A stretch of DNA of 64,000 bases, from the NCBI GenBank assembly GCA_947174885.1, contig CAMWKO010000001.1, positions 1-64,000 of the forward strand, read 5' to 3'. The translations under genes and the position numbers were made by a program. The notes beneath the pieces were generated by a model, which was given only the letters and a program-made list of their open reading frames with translations, was not told the origin of the DNA and ran no database searches. Source of the stretch: an uncultured Clostridia bacterium. GTDB taxonomy: Bacteria; Bacillota; Clostridia; Lachnospirales; Lachnospiraceae. This document shows, one piece after another, positions 1 to 8,562 of the stretch. Numbering within the stretch: position 1 is the first letter of the stretch; each line of letters opens with the position of its first letter.

Positions 1-262
1 ATAAAATCTCCGATTTTATCCACGAGGCCGTAGTGATGGGAAAAGAATAAAAAAACACCGAGTTGTTCACAACTCGGTGTGCCGAGTGCATAAAATCTCC
101 GATTTTATCCACGAGGCCGTAGTGATGGGAAAAGAATAAAAAAAACACCGAGTTGTTCACAACTCGGTGTGCCGAGTGTATAAAATCTCCGATTTTATCC
201 ACGAGGCCGTAGTGATGGGAAAGAATAGAATAACACCGAGTTGTTCACAACTCGGTGTGCCG
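1..262. repeat. Three tandem copies of a two-hairpin palindromic repeat
   Basis: Three copies begin at 1, 90 and 180 (period 89 to 90 bp). Each holds two palindromes: ATAAAATC-tcc-GATTTTAT, and CACCGAGTTGT-tc-ACAACTCGGTG with 11-bp arms. A conserved GTAGTGATGGGAAA stretch lies between them. The copies are nearly identical and differ mainly in the A run. A related hairpin with the same GTAGTGAT tail recurs at 7536-7634, so this is a dispersed intergenic family (REP-like). The array may continue to the left of the window. There are no unique spacers, so it is not a CRISPR. Confidence 0.9.
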
Positions 263-293
263 CAGTAGTGACAGAGAAAGCGTAAAATAAAAA

Positions 294-1442
294 GTGAGAC
301 AGAATAAAATGCAACAATTTAATAACCATATAAAAGAGAAACCTTCGGATATTTCTGTTTGGCAGATGAATGAAATGTCAGAGGATGATTATATATGCAT
401 TGATATGCGGGGAGAAATCGCATATCAGCATGGACATATACCCGGTGCAATATGTTGGGATTGCAGTGATGATATGACTAAGGATCTGCCCGGAAACAAA
501 AAGCTGATTGTGTATTGCAGTTATGGTGAAAACAGCATTGTACTTGCTGATAAACTAAAACAGCAGGGCTTTGAGGCATATAATCTGGCAGGGGGATACA
601 GGGAGTGGCTTTTGCATAATTTTGAAGAGTTAAGTGCAGAGGAATTAAAGAGATATGACAGGCAGATTATTCTGCCGGAGGTAGGAAGTGAGGGACAGAA
701 GAAGCTGAAAAAATCAAAGGTGTTAATTGTGGGAGCAGGCGGACTTGGCTCTCCTGTTGCTGTTTATCTTGCCGGTGCCGGTATAGGTACGATTGGTATT
801 ATGGATGCCGATACAGTAAGTATCTCAAATCTCCAAAGGCAAATAGCACATAATATTGACAGGGAAAATATCAATAAGGCAGAATCAGCAAAATTGTCTA
901 TGCAAAAACTCAACGATAAAATTGAGGTTATATCATATCCCTATGCTTTAACAGCAGATAATGCAGAAGAAATTATAGGTAAATACGATTTTATAATTGA
1001 TGCGGTAGATAATTTTGAAACAAAATTTTTACTAAATGATACTTGTGTGTTGTTAAAGAAACCGTTTTGTCATGCCGGCATTTTACGGTTTGAAGGACAG
1101 GTAATGACATATGTGCCGGGGAAATCGCCATGTTACAGATGTATTTTTGAAGAAATACCGGAGAGCGGCTCAGTTCCTAATTGCAGTCAGGCAGGAATTA
1201 TTGGGGCTGTTGCAGGGATTATCGGAAGTATTCAGGCTTTGGAAGCGATTAAATATTTATTGAATATAGGAGAACTTTTAACGGGAAAAATCTTTGTAAT
1301 GAACGGATTATCTATGGAAACACGAATTGCACATTTTGGCAAAAAGAATGAAAGATGCAGAGTCTGTGGCAGTCACAAAACGATAACGGATATCAGGGAA
1401 AATTCAGAAGAATATATGAGAAAAGGATGTAAAATAAATTAG
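294..1442 (+). CDS. Rhodanese / E1-like (MoeB-ThiF-HesA) fusion, sulfur-carrier adenylyltransferase
   Basis: Probable enzyme that adenylates the C terminus of a small sulfur-carrier protein (ThiS/MoaD type) and may hand sulfur to it. Residues about 20-110 are a rhodanese domain with the persulfide cysteine at Cys75 (VYCSYGENS). Residues about 115-350 are an E1-like domain with the nucleotide loop GAGGLG at 147-152 and two zinc CxxC pairs (Cys280/283 and Cys355/358). The usual order in MOCS3/Uba4 is E1 then rhodanese; here it is reversed. The GTG start gives 382 residues; an ATG at 309 is equally possible because neither has a strong ribosome site. No carrier-protein gene is adjacent, so the pathway (thiamin, molybdopterin or other) cannot be told from context. 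Confidence 0.85.
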   Translation: MRQNKMQQFNNHIKEKPSDISVWQMNEMSEDDYICIDMRGEIAYQHGHIPGAICWDCSDDMTKDLPGNKKLIVYCSYGENSIVLADKLKQQGFEAYNLAGGYREWLLHNFEELSAEELKRYDRQIILPEVGSEGQKKLKKSKVLIVGAGGLGSPVAVYLAGAGIGTIGIMDADTVSISNLQRQIAHNIDRENINKAESAKLSMQKLNDKIEVISYPYALTADNAEEIIGKYDFIIDAVDNFETKFLLNDTCVLLKKPFCHAGILRFEGQVMTYVPGKSPCYRCIFEEIPESGSVPNCSQAGIIGAVAGIIGSIQALEAIKYLLNIGELLTGKIFVMNGLSMETRIAHFGKKNERCRVCGSHKTITDIRENSEEYMRKGCKIN

Positions 1443-1513
1443 AAACCGTAAAGTTAATCATAAAGAGTATAGGGAAAATTTAAAACCGAAAAAAGAGATG
1501 ATAGGAGAATACA

Positions 1514-2680
1514 ATGTATGAAGATAATGTAATGACTGATTTTTTCAGAATACAGCTTTTAACAATAATACTAACAATATATGGATTATTTTATGCTGAT
1601 AATTCATCTTATCTGCTTTGCGTTGCAGGACTGTTGATGATTATATTTACTGTTGAAAATCTGTCCGAAGAAAGAAATATTTTTATCGAACTACTTAAAA
1701 TATTGTTTATTACTTTATGCTGTATTATCTCTAAAGGATTTTTAGTATTTCTTCTATATGGAAAGCTTGAGTATAAGAAAATGGGCGTGATGTTTCCGTC
1801 GATATTCTTTTTGATATATAAGTTTATCAGCAATAGAAATACTTTTTTTGATATTCTGCCGGTAACGATTGTTCAGATAGCAGTACTTATGGGGTTTTCT
1901 CTTATTATTTGGTATGTAAAAAAGCTTTTGGATAAATACATAGAGTATAGAAATCAGATAACAGCCTCTATGTGTAAATCGGCAGTAAATGAAATGACTG
2001 AGAGGAAATTGAATCGTGTCCTTCTGGCACAGAGTAATATTATTGAGAGAAATGCCAGATTAGAGGAGAGGGAAAATATCAGCCGTAATATTCACAATAG
2101 TGTGGGACATACAATTACGGCTGCAAGTATGGCACTTGATGCAGCTTCGGTTTTATGGGAGGTTTCTCCTGACAAAGCAATAGATAAAGTTAATACTGCA
2201 AATGAAAGAATACAAACGGGTCTTGAATCCATACGACATGCAGTTCGCGTACTCGATGCAGAGGCCGAAAATATATCTATTGATGATTTTAAGCTTGAGC
2301 TTGAGGCTATCATAGATAATTTTACAATGGATACGGATATAAAAGTGTATTTTGATTTTGAAATATTATCTAAGGATGTGCAAATACCACATGAGCATAC
2401 GGAATTTATGACAGGAGCAGTTGAGGAGCTTTTGACAAACGGAGTAAGGCATGGAAATGCAGACTGTTTTACGCTGTGCCTGCTGGCAGACAGCAGTCAT
2501 ATAAAGGTGACGGTTACCGATAATGGAAAAAGTGATTTTGACGGTAAAAATTCCGTTTTGCGTATTGAAGAGGGATTTGGACTTAAAAAGATAATTAAAT
2601 ATATTGAAAAAACAGGAGGAAGTACAGAATTTAAAAATGAAAACGGTTTTCGTGCAGAAATGACGATACCACTGGAATAA
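1514..2680 (+). CDS. Sensor histidine kinase, NarL/DesK-type (HisKA_3)
   Basis: Membrane sensor kinase. The first 135 residues form several hydrophobic segments with almost no outside loop, so the stimulus is probably sensed in or at the membrane. A coiled linker leads to the dimerisation helix with phospho-acceptor His194 (SRNIHNSVGHT). The ATPase domain follows, with the N box around Asn309 (EELLTNGVRHG), DNGK and the G2 loop EGFGLKK. A TAGGAG ribosome site precedes the ATG. It is followed at once by its LuxR-type response regulator and then by an FtsX-type ABC exporter, a layout usual for antimicrobial-peptide or envelope-stress modules. The ligand is unknown. Confidence 0.93.
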   Translation: MYEDNVMTDFFRIQLLTIILTIYGLFYADNSSYLLCVAGLLMIIFTVENLSEERNIFIELLKILFITLCCIISKGFLVFLLYGKLEYKKMGVMFPSIFFLIYKFISNRNTFFDILPVTIVQIAVLMGFSLIIWYVKKLLDKYIEYRNQITASMCKSAVNEMTERKLNRVLLAQSNIIERNARLEERENISRNIHNSVGHTITAASMALDAASVLWEVSPDKAIDKVNTANERIQTGLESIRHAVRVLDAEAENISIDDFKLELEAIIDNFTMDTDIKVYFDFEILSKDVQIPHEHTEFMTGAVEELLTNGVRHGNADCFTLCLLADSSHIKVTVTDNGKSDFDGKNSVLRIEEGFGLKKIIKYIEKTGGSTEFKNENGFRAEMTIPLE

Positions 2681-2756
2681 GATAAATGAAAGCGATTTTC
2701 ATTCAGAAATGATGATATTAAAACAGAATATATAAATGAAAGAAAAGAGGAAGGCT

Positions 2757-3386
2757 ATGTTAGATGTTTTATTAGTGGATGATGAGCCATTGCTGCTTGA
2801 AAGTCTGGAAATTATTTTAACCATGAATCAGATAAATGTTGTAGGAATGGCACATGACGGTAATGAAGCCTTAAGCCTGTTAGAAAATACTTCCTGTGGG
2901 CTTGCTTTGGTCGATTTGAATATGAAAGGAATGGGTGGAATCGAACTTATTCAAAAAATTAAAGAGAAATATTCCCATATTAAGATACTTGTGCTTACCA
3001 CATTTTATGATGATACGAGTATTACAGAGGCAATAGAAGGTGGAGCAGACGGATATTTATTAAAGGGAAGCGGAAAGGATGCCATACTTGGGGCGGTAGA
3101 TAGTATTATGGGAGGTCAGAATGTGATTGACCATATGGTAATGCAGCGTATGGTCAGCCTTATGAAGAACAATAAAGATATTTCCGGTACAGGTAAAGAA
3201 CTTTTATCTAGTATGACAGACAGGGAAAAAGAGATTTGTACATTGATGTCTCAAGGCTTAAACAACAGGCAGATTGCAGATGAATTGTATATTTCGGAGG
3301 GAACGGTCAAGAATTATATATCTTCTATTTATGACAAGACAGGCATTCATGACAGGTCCAGACTTATAGTTGCCATGAAAGAATAG
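2757..3386 (+). CDS. NarL/LuxR-type response regulator
   Basis: Partner of the kinase just upstream. Receiver domain at residues 1-120 with the acidic pair VDDE, phospho-acceptor Asp53 (LALVDLNM) and the conserved Thr/Lys positions (LVLTTF, YLLKG). The C-terminal LuxR-type helix-turn-helix runs from about 145 to 205 (LTDREKE-like start, recognition helix ISEGTVKNYISSIYDK). I chose ATG 2757 because AGAGG lies 6 nt upstream and the product starts in the usual way, MLDVLLVDDE; an upstream in-frame ATG at 2736 would add seven residues. The likely target is the downstream ABC exporter, but no operator can be defined from one promoter. Confidence 0.93.
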   Translation: MLDVLLVDDEPLLLESLEIILTMNQINVVGMAHDGNEALSLLENTSCGLALVDLNMKGMGGIELIQKIKEKYSHIKILVLTTFYDDTSITEAIEGGADGYLLKGSGKDAILGAVDSIMGGQNVIDHMVMQRMVSLMKNNKDISGTGKELLSSMTDREKEICTLMSQGLNNRQIADELYISEGTVKNYISSIYDKTGIHDRSRLIVAMKE

Positions 3387-3423
3387 TATATAGAAAAACC
3401 GCAAACACAAAAACTACAATATG

Positions 3424-3463
3424 ACCATAGTCATACCACAAATATGACTATGGTTACTTTTAT
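3424..3463 (+). terminator. Probable terminator after the two-component system
   Basis: A perfect 12-bp stem (ACCATAGTCATA, 3424-3435, with its complement at 3443-3454), a 7-nt loop and a short T-rich tail (TACTTTTATAT). It separates the regulator from the hairpin array and exporter genes. Confidence 0.7.
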
Positions 3464-3482
3464 ATATTAAAATATTTATATA

Positions 3483-3710
3483 TCATAAAATCATAAAGTA
3501 ATTTTATGATTAAACAAATATCATAAAGTCATAAGGTGATTTTGTGATTAAAACAAATATCATAAAGTCATAAGGTGATTTTGTGATTAAAACAAATATC
3601 ACAAAATCACAAAGTAATTTTATAAGTAAACCAAATATCATAAAATCACAAAGCGATTTATAAGTAAGATAAATATTATAAAATCACATGACGATTTTAT
3701 GAAACGAATG
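3483..3710 (+). repeat. Six tandem 38-39 bp hairpin repeats in the exporter leader
   Basis: Units start at 3483, 3521, 3560, 3599, 3638 and 3676 (the last is shorter). Each can fold into a hairpin of the type TCATAAAATC...GATTTTATGA. Units 2 and 3 are almost identical; their changes (AAAGTC against GATTTTGTGA) leave G-U pairs if the + strand is transcribed but would give A-C mismatches on the other strand. The array fills the space between the terminator of the two-component system and the ribosome site CAGGAGGTG of the first exporter gene. Confidence 0.85.
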
Positions 3711-3724
3711 CAGGAGGTGAAACC

Positions 3725-4891
3725 ATGACACAAAAAATTTCAGCTTTTTATTATATAAAGAACAATAAGAGAAGAGTTCTTGTATTAGTAGTAAGTCTTG
3801 CAATGTTTTTTATTGCCAGTTATCTTACAATGTTTCTGTTGTCCACAACCTCTGAAACATTTAAAGCTATACTAACAGAAAACACGCAATGTGTGCAGTA
3901 TATTACATTGGGTGGGGATGATTTGGAGGTGTATTACAGTGAGGCAGAAGAAGAATATACGAAGACATATACTGAGCTGGTTTTGGAGAAATTTGAGAAA
4001 ATTGATTCTGATATAAAGAGGTGTGAGGGTATAGAGGAGGTTTTTTTTGCACAGGTGGAATATACCAGAATTGATTCAATTGTTGGAAATTATTATATTG
4101 AATTGCCTATGGTAAACGAAGAACAGATGAATAAGCTTCTTAAATATATGGGGGCTGATTTACTGGAGGGAAGACTTCCGGAAAAAGAAAACGAAGTAGT
4201 ACTTGATACCGTTTTAATGAAAAATCAGGGGTATAAGCTTGGTGACGGACTAAGTCAAAATGAAAATGTAACAATAGTGGGTGTGATTGATTGCGGGTAT
4301 TATTTTGGATGCGGATTGGCAGACGAAAATAAAACTGTCTATACTAATCCTATGATATGTGTTGTTACGGACGGAAGCATAAAAGACCTGCAGATGACAT
4401 TAAGGAAACAGGGAATACTGCTTGAATATTCCGTATTTATTGATATTGTAAATGGAGAAAAGAATTTAAAGGCAGATATAACGGATGTTATTGCCACATC
4501 TACAAATCTTTTATCTGTTGCAATTATAGTGATTGTAGCCATTCTCGTAATTATTGTTAATATATCGTATATGAGAGACAGGCGTAGTGAGTGGTGTTTA
4601 TATGCCTCCATCGGATATGGAAGAAAAACTATTTATTTTTCTATTCTGAGGGAATTATTGTTTACATTTGTTATTGCATTTTTATCGGCAATTATTGTAT
4701 GTGCTGTATTAATGAAAATAATGGATATTACGATAATAACGGAATTGGGACTGAGATGTACATATTTTATGCCCGAAACGCTTATGGAAATTGTTTGTGT
4801 ATATGTATTCTTATTTGCATTAATGCAGATACCTGTAAGAATGGAAATATACAGAATAAAAACAATAGATGCAATAGATGATGATATGTAG
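3725..4891 (+). CDS. FtsX-family ABC transporter permease (first subunit)
   Basis: Membrane subunit of an ABC exporter of the MacB/FtsX class. One transmembrane helix near residues 18-38, then an extracytoplasmic domain of about 215 residues, then three helices in the last 135 residues. The length of 388 is a single FtsX unit, so it needs a partner, which is the permease at 5581. The start is fixed by CAGGAGGTG 6 nt upstream. Both permeases begin with a similar segment (FYYIKNNKRR here, VYFIKKNKLR in the partner), so they are diverged paralogues. Probable role is moving or extracting a peptide or lipid at the membrane; the substrate is unknown. Confidence 0.88.
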   Translation: MTQKISAFYYIKNNKRRVLVLVVSLAMFFIASYLTMFLLSTTSETFKAILTENTQCVQYITLGGDDLEVYYSEAEEEYTKTYTELVLEKFEKIDSDIKRCEGIEEVFFAQVEYTRIDSIVGNYYIELPMVNEEQMNKLLKYMGADLLEGRLPEKENEVVLDTVLMKNQGYKLGDGLSQNENVTIVGVIDCGYYFGCGLADENKTVYTNPMICVVTDGSIKDLQMTLRKQGILLEYSVFIDIVNGEKNLKADITDVIATSTNLLSVAIIVIVAILVIIVNISYMRDRRSEWCLYASIGYGRKTIYFSILRELLFTFVIAFLSAIIVCAVLMKIMDITIITELGLRCTYFMPETLMEIVCVYVFLFALMQIPVRMEIYRIKTIDAIDDDM

Positions 4892-4906
4892 AAAGGTGGT
4901 CTTGTT

Positions 4907-5584
4907 ATGTTTAGTGTAAAAAATATTACAATGATTTACGATATTGAAAAAGAAAATAAGATGTATGCACTTGGAGGATTTGATTTAGAACTTCCTGATA
5001 AGGGTTTAATTGGGTTTATCGGACCGTCAGGAAGCGGTAAGTCTACATTGATGTATTGTCTGTCTACCTTAAAAAAGCCTACGGCAGGTGAAATAATTTA
5101 TAACGGAAAGGATATTGTAAATATTAAGGCTTCAGAACGTGAAAATTTAAGGAGAGAGGAATTTGGGTTTGTATTTCAGAGACATTTTTTAGTTCCGTAT
5201 ATGTCTGCACTCGACAATGTTACCGTTGCGTCAAAAAGGAGCAGTAAGGAAGTAAGGCTTTTGGCAGAGAAGAAACTTAAATTACTTGGTCTTTCAGACA
5301 GGGAAATCGAAAAAAGACCGTCAAAGCTCTCGGGTGGACAAAGGCAGAGAGTTGCAATAGGTCGTGCAATGATAAATGAGCCAAAGGTATTGTTTGCAGA
5401 TGAGCCGACAGCTGCTCTTGACCATGAAAATGCTTTTTCAGTTATGAGTGTTTTAAAGGAGTATTCAAAGGAACATTTAGTTCTTGTAATTACTCATGAT
5501 ATTTCAATTTTAAAGGATGCAGACCATATTATAGAGATGTGGGATGGAATGATTAAAACAGGAAAAGGCGGTGATGAAAATTGA
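4907..5584 (+). CDS. ABC transporter ATP-binding protein, LolD/MacB type
   Basis: ATPase of the exporter. Walker A GPSGSGKST at 39-47, a Q-loop glutamine at VFQRH, signature LSGGQ at 141-145, Walker B VLFADEP at 161-167 and the switch histidine in VITHD. The length of 225 residues is typical of LolD-like ATPases. It lies between the two permeases, 15 bp after the first and overlapping the second by 4 bp, so the three genes are translated together. Confidence 0.95.
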   Translation: MFSVKNITMIYDIEKENKMYALGGFDLELPDKGLIGFIGPSGSGKSTLMYCLSTLKKPTAGEIIYNGKDIVNIKASERENLRREEFGFVFQRHFLVPYMSALDNVTVASKRSSKEVRLLAEKKLKLLGLSDREIEKRPSKLSGGQRQRVAIGRAMINEPKVLFADEPTAALDHENAFSVMSVLKEYSKEHLVLVITHDISILKDADHIIEMWDGMIKTGKGGDEN

Positions 5585-6684
5585 AACCTTTTTCAGCAGT
5601 CTATTTCATAAAGAAAAATAAATTAAGAGCAGTATTGTTAGTATTTATGATTGTTATTACATTTTCAATATATCTTGGCGGTTTATACATATCAAATGTT
5701 GAAAGTATATTTGAAAAAGAACTTGAAAAATGTAAAAAACAGACATTTATCATGCCTTATTGGAAAGATAATGAATATGAAGATTTTAATAAAACCGTTG
5801 AAATGTTAAAAGAAGAAGATGATATTATACTTCTTAGGCAGGGAATAATCAATAATATATATACAACCTCGATTATGAATTTTAATATGGGAGTGCAGGC
5901 ATATTCTTTCAGAAATGCAAAGGATTTTGAAACATATTGTGAATTTTATGGGATTAATATTAAGGAACAGCTTGAGGGTAAGGAGCTTGGTAACGGCAGT
6001 TTGATTTTCAGTTCCTTACAGGCAGATAATAGGGGGATGAAGCTTGGCGATATCTTTTCATCAGATAATCCGGATGAATATGTAGATCAGGAATATGAGC
6101 TGGATGCCTTGACGGATGAAGACGGATATAGCGTATATTGTATTAGTGATACGGATAATTTAGTTTATATTATTTTACAAGGTAACATGAGCAATGAGGA
6201 GTATAAAAATCTGAAAGACAGACTGAAAACCGAAAATAAGGTTAATGTTTTTGATTACGATTCTTACAAGAATAATGTGGACAATCAGTTAGAAACTTTC
6301 AGCTACATTTACTTTTTTGTTATATTGCTCATGTCAGTGGTTATGGCTATAACCATAAATGCTGCCTTTGTAGGAATGTATCAGCACAGGCAGGGGGAGT
6401 TTGCACTATACAGGGCTATTGGAATTTCAAAGATGAAATTAAAATTAAAAATTGTTTCAGAGGTATTGATTATAGATGTTATCGGAATAGTAATTGGCTT
6501 ATGCATCACAATTACCGGAGTATATCTGCTTAATCATCTGTATCTGATTGAAAGAGGTTTAAGACTTTTCTATTTTAATGAGATGTCTTTAGCGGGTATG
6601 ATAATAAGTAATATGATTATTTTCATTCCGATAGTATTTTTGCAGGGAAGAAGACTGATGAAAACAGATATTTGTGATTATTAA
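5581..6684 (+). CDS. FtsX-family ABC transporter permease (second subunit)
   Basis: Second permease of the exporter, 367 residues, with the same plan as the first: helix near 14-34, outside domain of about 200 residues and three helices at the C-terminal end. It starts with TTG that overlaps the TGA of the ATPase gene; an AGGCGGTG sequence sits about 8 nt upstream inside the ATPase gene, which supports this start and translational coupling. Its stop codon lies inside the left copy of the 12-bp direct repeat that flanks the MITE-like element, so the element appears to have landed exactly at the end of this gene. Confidence 0.87.
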   Translation: MKPFSAVYFIKKNKLRAVLLVFMIVITFSIYLGGLYISNVESIFEKELEKCKKQTFIMPYWKDNEYEDFNKTVEMLKEEDDIILLRQGIINNIYTTSIMNFNMGVQAYSFRNAKDFETYCEFYGINIKEQLEGKELGNGSLIFSSLQADNRGMKLGDIFSSDNPDEYVDQEYELDALTDEDGYSVYCISDTDNLVYIILQGNMSNEEYKNLKDRLKTENKVNVFDYDSYKNNVDNQLETFSYIYFFVILLMSVVMAITINAAFVGMYQHRQGEFALYRAIGISKMKLKLKIVSEVLIIDVIGIVIGLCITITGVYLLNHLYLIERGLRLFYFNEMSLAGMIISNMIIFIPIVFLQGRRLMKTDICDY

Positions 6685-6836
6685 TTAGAGTTTCCGTATT
6701 TTTTATTTTTAGCTTCAAAAAGCTTACATCATCATGATGATGTAAGCTTTTTGTGTAAGATGTCTATGTTGCCTTTGACAACAAGACTTTTTGAAGCTAA
6801 AAATAAAAAATACGGAAACACAAGGATTATTAATTA
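6676..6836. mobile_element. MITE-like element: 33-bp perfect inverted repeats, inner palindrome, flanking 12-bp direct repeat
   Basis: Perfect 33-bp inverted repeats at 6690-6722 and 6787-6819. Between them is a perfect 38-bp palindrome at 6716-6753, which overlaps the inner end of the left arm and ends in a T run, so it can also act as a terminator for the exporter operon. The 12-bp sequence GATTATTAATTA flanks the whole unit (6676-6687 and 6825-6836) and looks like a target duplication. There is no coding capacity. The outer and inner stems share bases and cannot form together. It could instead be a complex terminator, but the flanking duplication favours insertion. Confidence 0.65.
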
Positions 6837-6864
6837 TTGCATATTTTTTCTTACATGATATACT
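6837..6864 (+). promoter_or_regulatory. Sigma-A-type promoter for thrH
   Basis: TTGCAT (6837-6842), 16-bp spacer, TATACT (6859-6864), directly after the right flanking repeat of the MITE-like element and about 70 bp before the thrH start. Confidence 0.6.
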
Positions 6865-6932
6865 TATAAAGATGATGCTTGAAACAAAGAGTGATATACA
6901 TTCATAATAAATTATAAACGGAGGAAAGATTT

Positions 6933-7535
6933 ATGTATATTGTATGTTTAGACTTAGAAGGTGTATTAGTACCGGAGATTTGGATTGCTTTTGCACAGGC
7001 AAGCGGTATTCCTGAGCTTAAGAGAACAACAAGAGATGAGCCTGACTATGATAAATTAATGAAGTGGCGTCTTGGTATTTTAAAGGAGCATGGCTTAGGC
7101 TTAAAGGAAATTCAGGAAACAATCGCTAAGATTGATCCGATACCGGGTGCAAAGGAGTTCTTGGATGAGCTTCGTTCAATTTCACAGGTTATTATTATAA
7201 GCGATACATTTACACAGTTTGCAAAGCCGCTTATGGAAAAGCTTGGATGGCCTACAATTTTCTGTAACTCACTTGAGGTTGCCGAAAACGGAGAAATTAC
7301 AGGCTTTAAGATGCGTATTGAAAATTCTAAGCTTACTACGGTTAAGGCATTACAGTCTATCGGATATGATACAATAGCAAGCGGTGACAGCTACAATGAC
7401 CTTGGTATGATTAAGGCAAGTAAGGCAGGTTTCCTCTTTAAGAGTACAGACCAGATTAAGGCGGATAATCCGGAGCTTCCTGCATACGAAACATATGAAG
7501 AACTTATGGCTGCCATAAAAAAGGCTATGGAGTAA
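6933..7535 (+). CDS. thrH: Phosphoserine phosphatase / homoserine phosphotransferase ThrH
   Basis: HAD-superfamily enzyme of 200 residues. Motif I is DLEGVLVPE, with nucleophile Asp7 and the Glu-for-Asp change (DxE) typical of ThrH rather than SerB; motif II is SDT at 90-92, Lys133 is motif III, and GDSYND at 151-156 is motif IV. ThrH removes phosphate from phosphoserine and in vitro can move it to homoserine, so it can supply serine and perhaps bypass homoserine kinase. The start is set by GGAGG 10 nt upstream. It has its own promoter and terminator, so it is a single-gene unit. Cytoplasmic. Confidence 0.93.
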   Translation: MYIVCLDLEGVLVPEIWIAFAQASGIPELKRTTRDEPDYDKLMKWRLGILKEHGLGLKEIQETIAKIDPIPGAKEFLDELRSISQVIIISDTFTQFAKPLMEKLGWPTIFCNSLEVAENGEITGFKMRIENSKLTTVKALQSIGYDTIASGDSYNDLGMIKASKAGFLFKSTDQIKADNPELPAYETYEELMAAIKKAME

Positions 7536-7634
7536 CACCGGGTTGTTTACAATCCGGTGCTTGTAGTGATAGAGAAAGTGTTACTATAAACCGGGTTGTT
7601 TACAACCCAGTGTTTGTAGTGATAGAGAAAGTTG
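7536..7634. repeat. Two copies of the dispersed hairpin repeat
   Basis: Hairpins at 7536-7559 (CACCGGGTTGT-tt-ACAATCCGGTG) and about 7588-7612, each followed by TTGTAGTGATAGAGAAAG. They are diverged relatives of the second palindrome in the array at 1-262. The first starts right after the thrH stop codon. Variant bases keep G-U pairing in + strand RNA. Confidence 0.85.
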
Positions 7635-7637
7635 TTA

Positions 7638-7675
7638 AAAAAGCTGTTGTGATATTTTGCAACAGCTTTTTATAT
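7638..7675 (+). terminator. Rho-independent terminator after thrH
   Basis: Stem AAAAAGCTGTTG (7638-7649) with its complement at 7660-7671 and a T run at the 3' side. The A run at the 5' side could make it bidirectional. Between here and 7900 I see only a 15-codon reading frame at 7775 and no clear gene. Confidence 0.85.
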
Positions 7676-7900
7676 GATTAATTCTTAATAAGAATGAAAA
7701 ATATTTTTATTTATATGATGAAATAAAAGACCATTTATATTATAATTTAGAGTAAACGAAAGAAAGGAAAATATATGATCAAAAAAATTTTTCATAAAGG
7801 TTTTGATACATATATAATGTAAATCGTTAAGAATATCGTAGAAATGATTAATTGTTTGGAAAAAAGAAATTATTTTATTAAAGAAAAGTGAGGATTGAAA

Positions 7901-8467
7901 ATGGACCGATTAATACAAAATGCGATAGGAAAAAAGAAAATATTTTTTATTGTAACTGCTATTTTGATAGCGGGCAGTCTGATTTTGGGATTTGTAGTAA
8001 GCAATGGACTTTTTTCGCTGACTATAATTATAGGGCTGTTTGCAACTATATACTATATCTCTAAAATTCAGCCACTTATAGATTCTAAAGAATATCTTGA
8101 AAAATGGAATATGTATCCGGCAATTTCGGATATTAATCCAAAAGAATATACATTTCCAAAGTCAAAAATATGTTGTGGAAGATATGTATTTTATGCTGCA
8201 AACGAAAGAAGAATTATACCTTATAGAAATGTAGTATGGATATATGTAACAGTTACAAAAAATTATGGAATAACAGTAAGCAGAACATATAATTTTATGT
8301 GTATTGACAGAAAGTCTTTCGCCATGAATATTAATAAAAAAGAAGTAGATGATTTGATTCAGATAATATCGCAAAATGCACCTAATTTAATACTGGGATA
8401 TGGTAGGGAACAGCAGGCGGCATATGATAGTTTGGCAGATCAGTTTGCAGCAAGCAGAAGAAATTAA
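7901..8467 (+). CDS. Small membrane protein of unknown function
   Basis: I do not recognise this family. The product of 188 residues has two adjacent hydrophobic segments near residues 12-30 and 35-52, and a cytoplasmic C-terminal domain with a mixed strand-rich pattern (for example RIIPYRNVVWIYVTV) of the kind seen in YcxB- or PH-like domains; that likeness is only a guess. GTGAGGA lies 6 nt before the ATG; an in-frame TTG two codons upstream is less likely. Not obviously linked to its neighbours. Confidence 0.7.
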   Translation: MDRLIQNAIGKKKIFFIVTAILIAGSLILGFVVSNGLFSLTIIIGLFATIYYISKIQPLIDSKEYLEKWNMYPAISDINPKEYTFPKSKICCGRYVFYAANERRIIPYRNVVWIYVTVTKNYGITVSRTYNFMCIDRKSFAMNINKKEVDDLIQIISQNAPNLILGYGREQQAAYDSLADQFAASRRN

Positions 8468-8562
8468 TATAAAAATGCAATTTTTACTCCTTTTTGGGGG
8501 ATGAGAAATTATTATATTTTTAGTATTCTATTTTCGAAAGGAATATAGAAAGAGGATATAAT

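Noticed and set aside
1-262. CRISPR array
   Set aside because: The whole 89-bp unit is repeated; there are no unique spacers and no cas genes.
3483-3710. CRISPR array
   Set aside because: Units are contiguous 38-39 bp tandem hairpins without spacers.
7775-7822. 15-codon gene after thrH
   Set aside because: Too short, no similarity; ribosome site only moderate.
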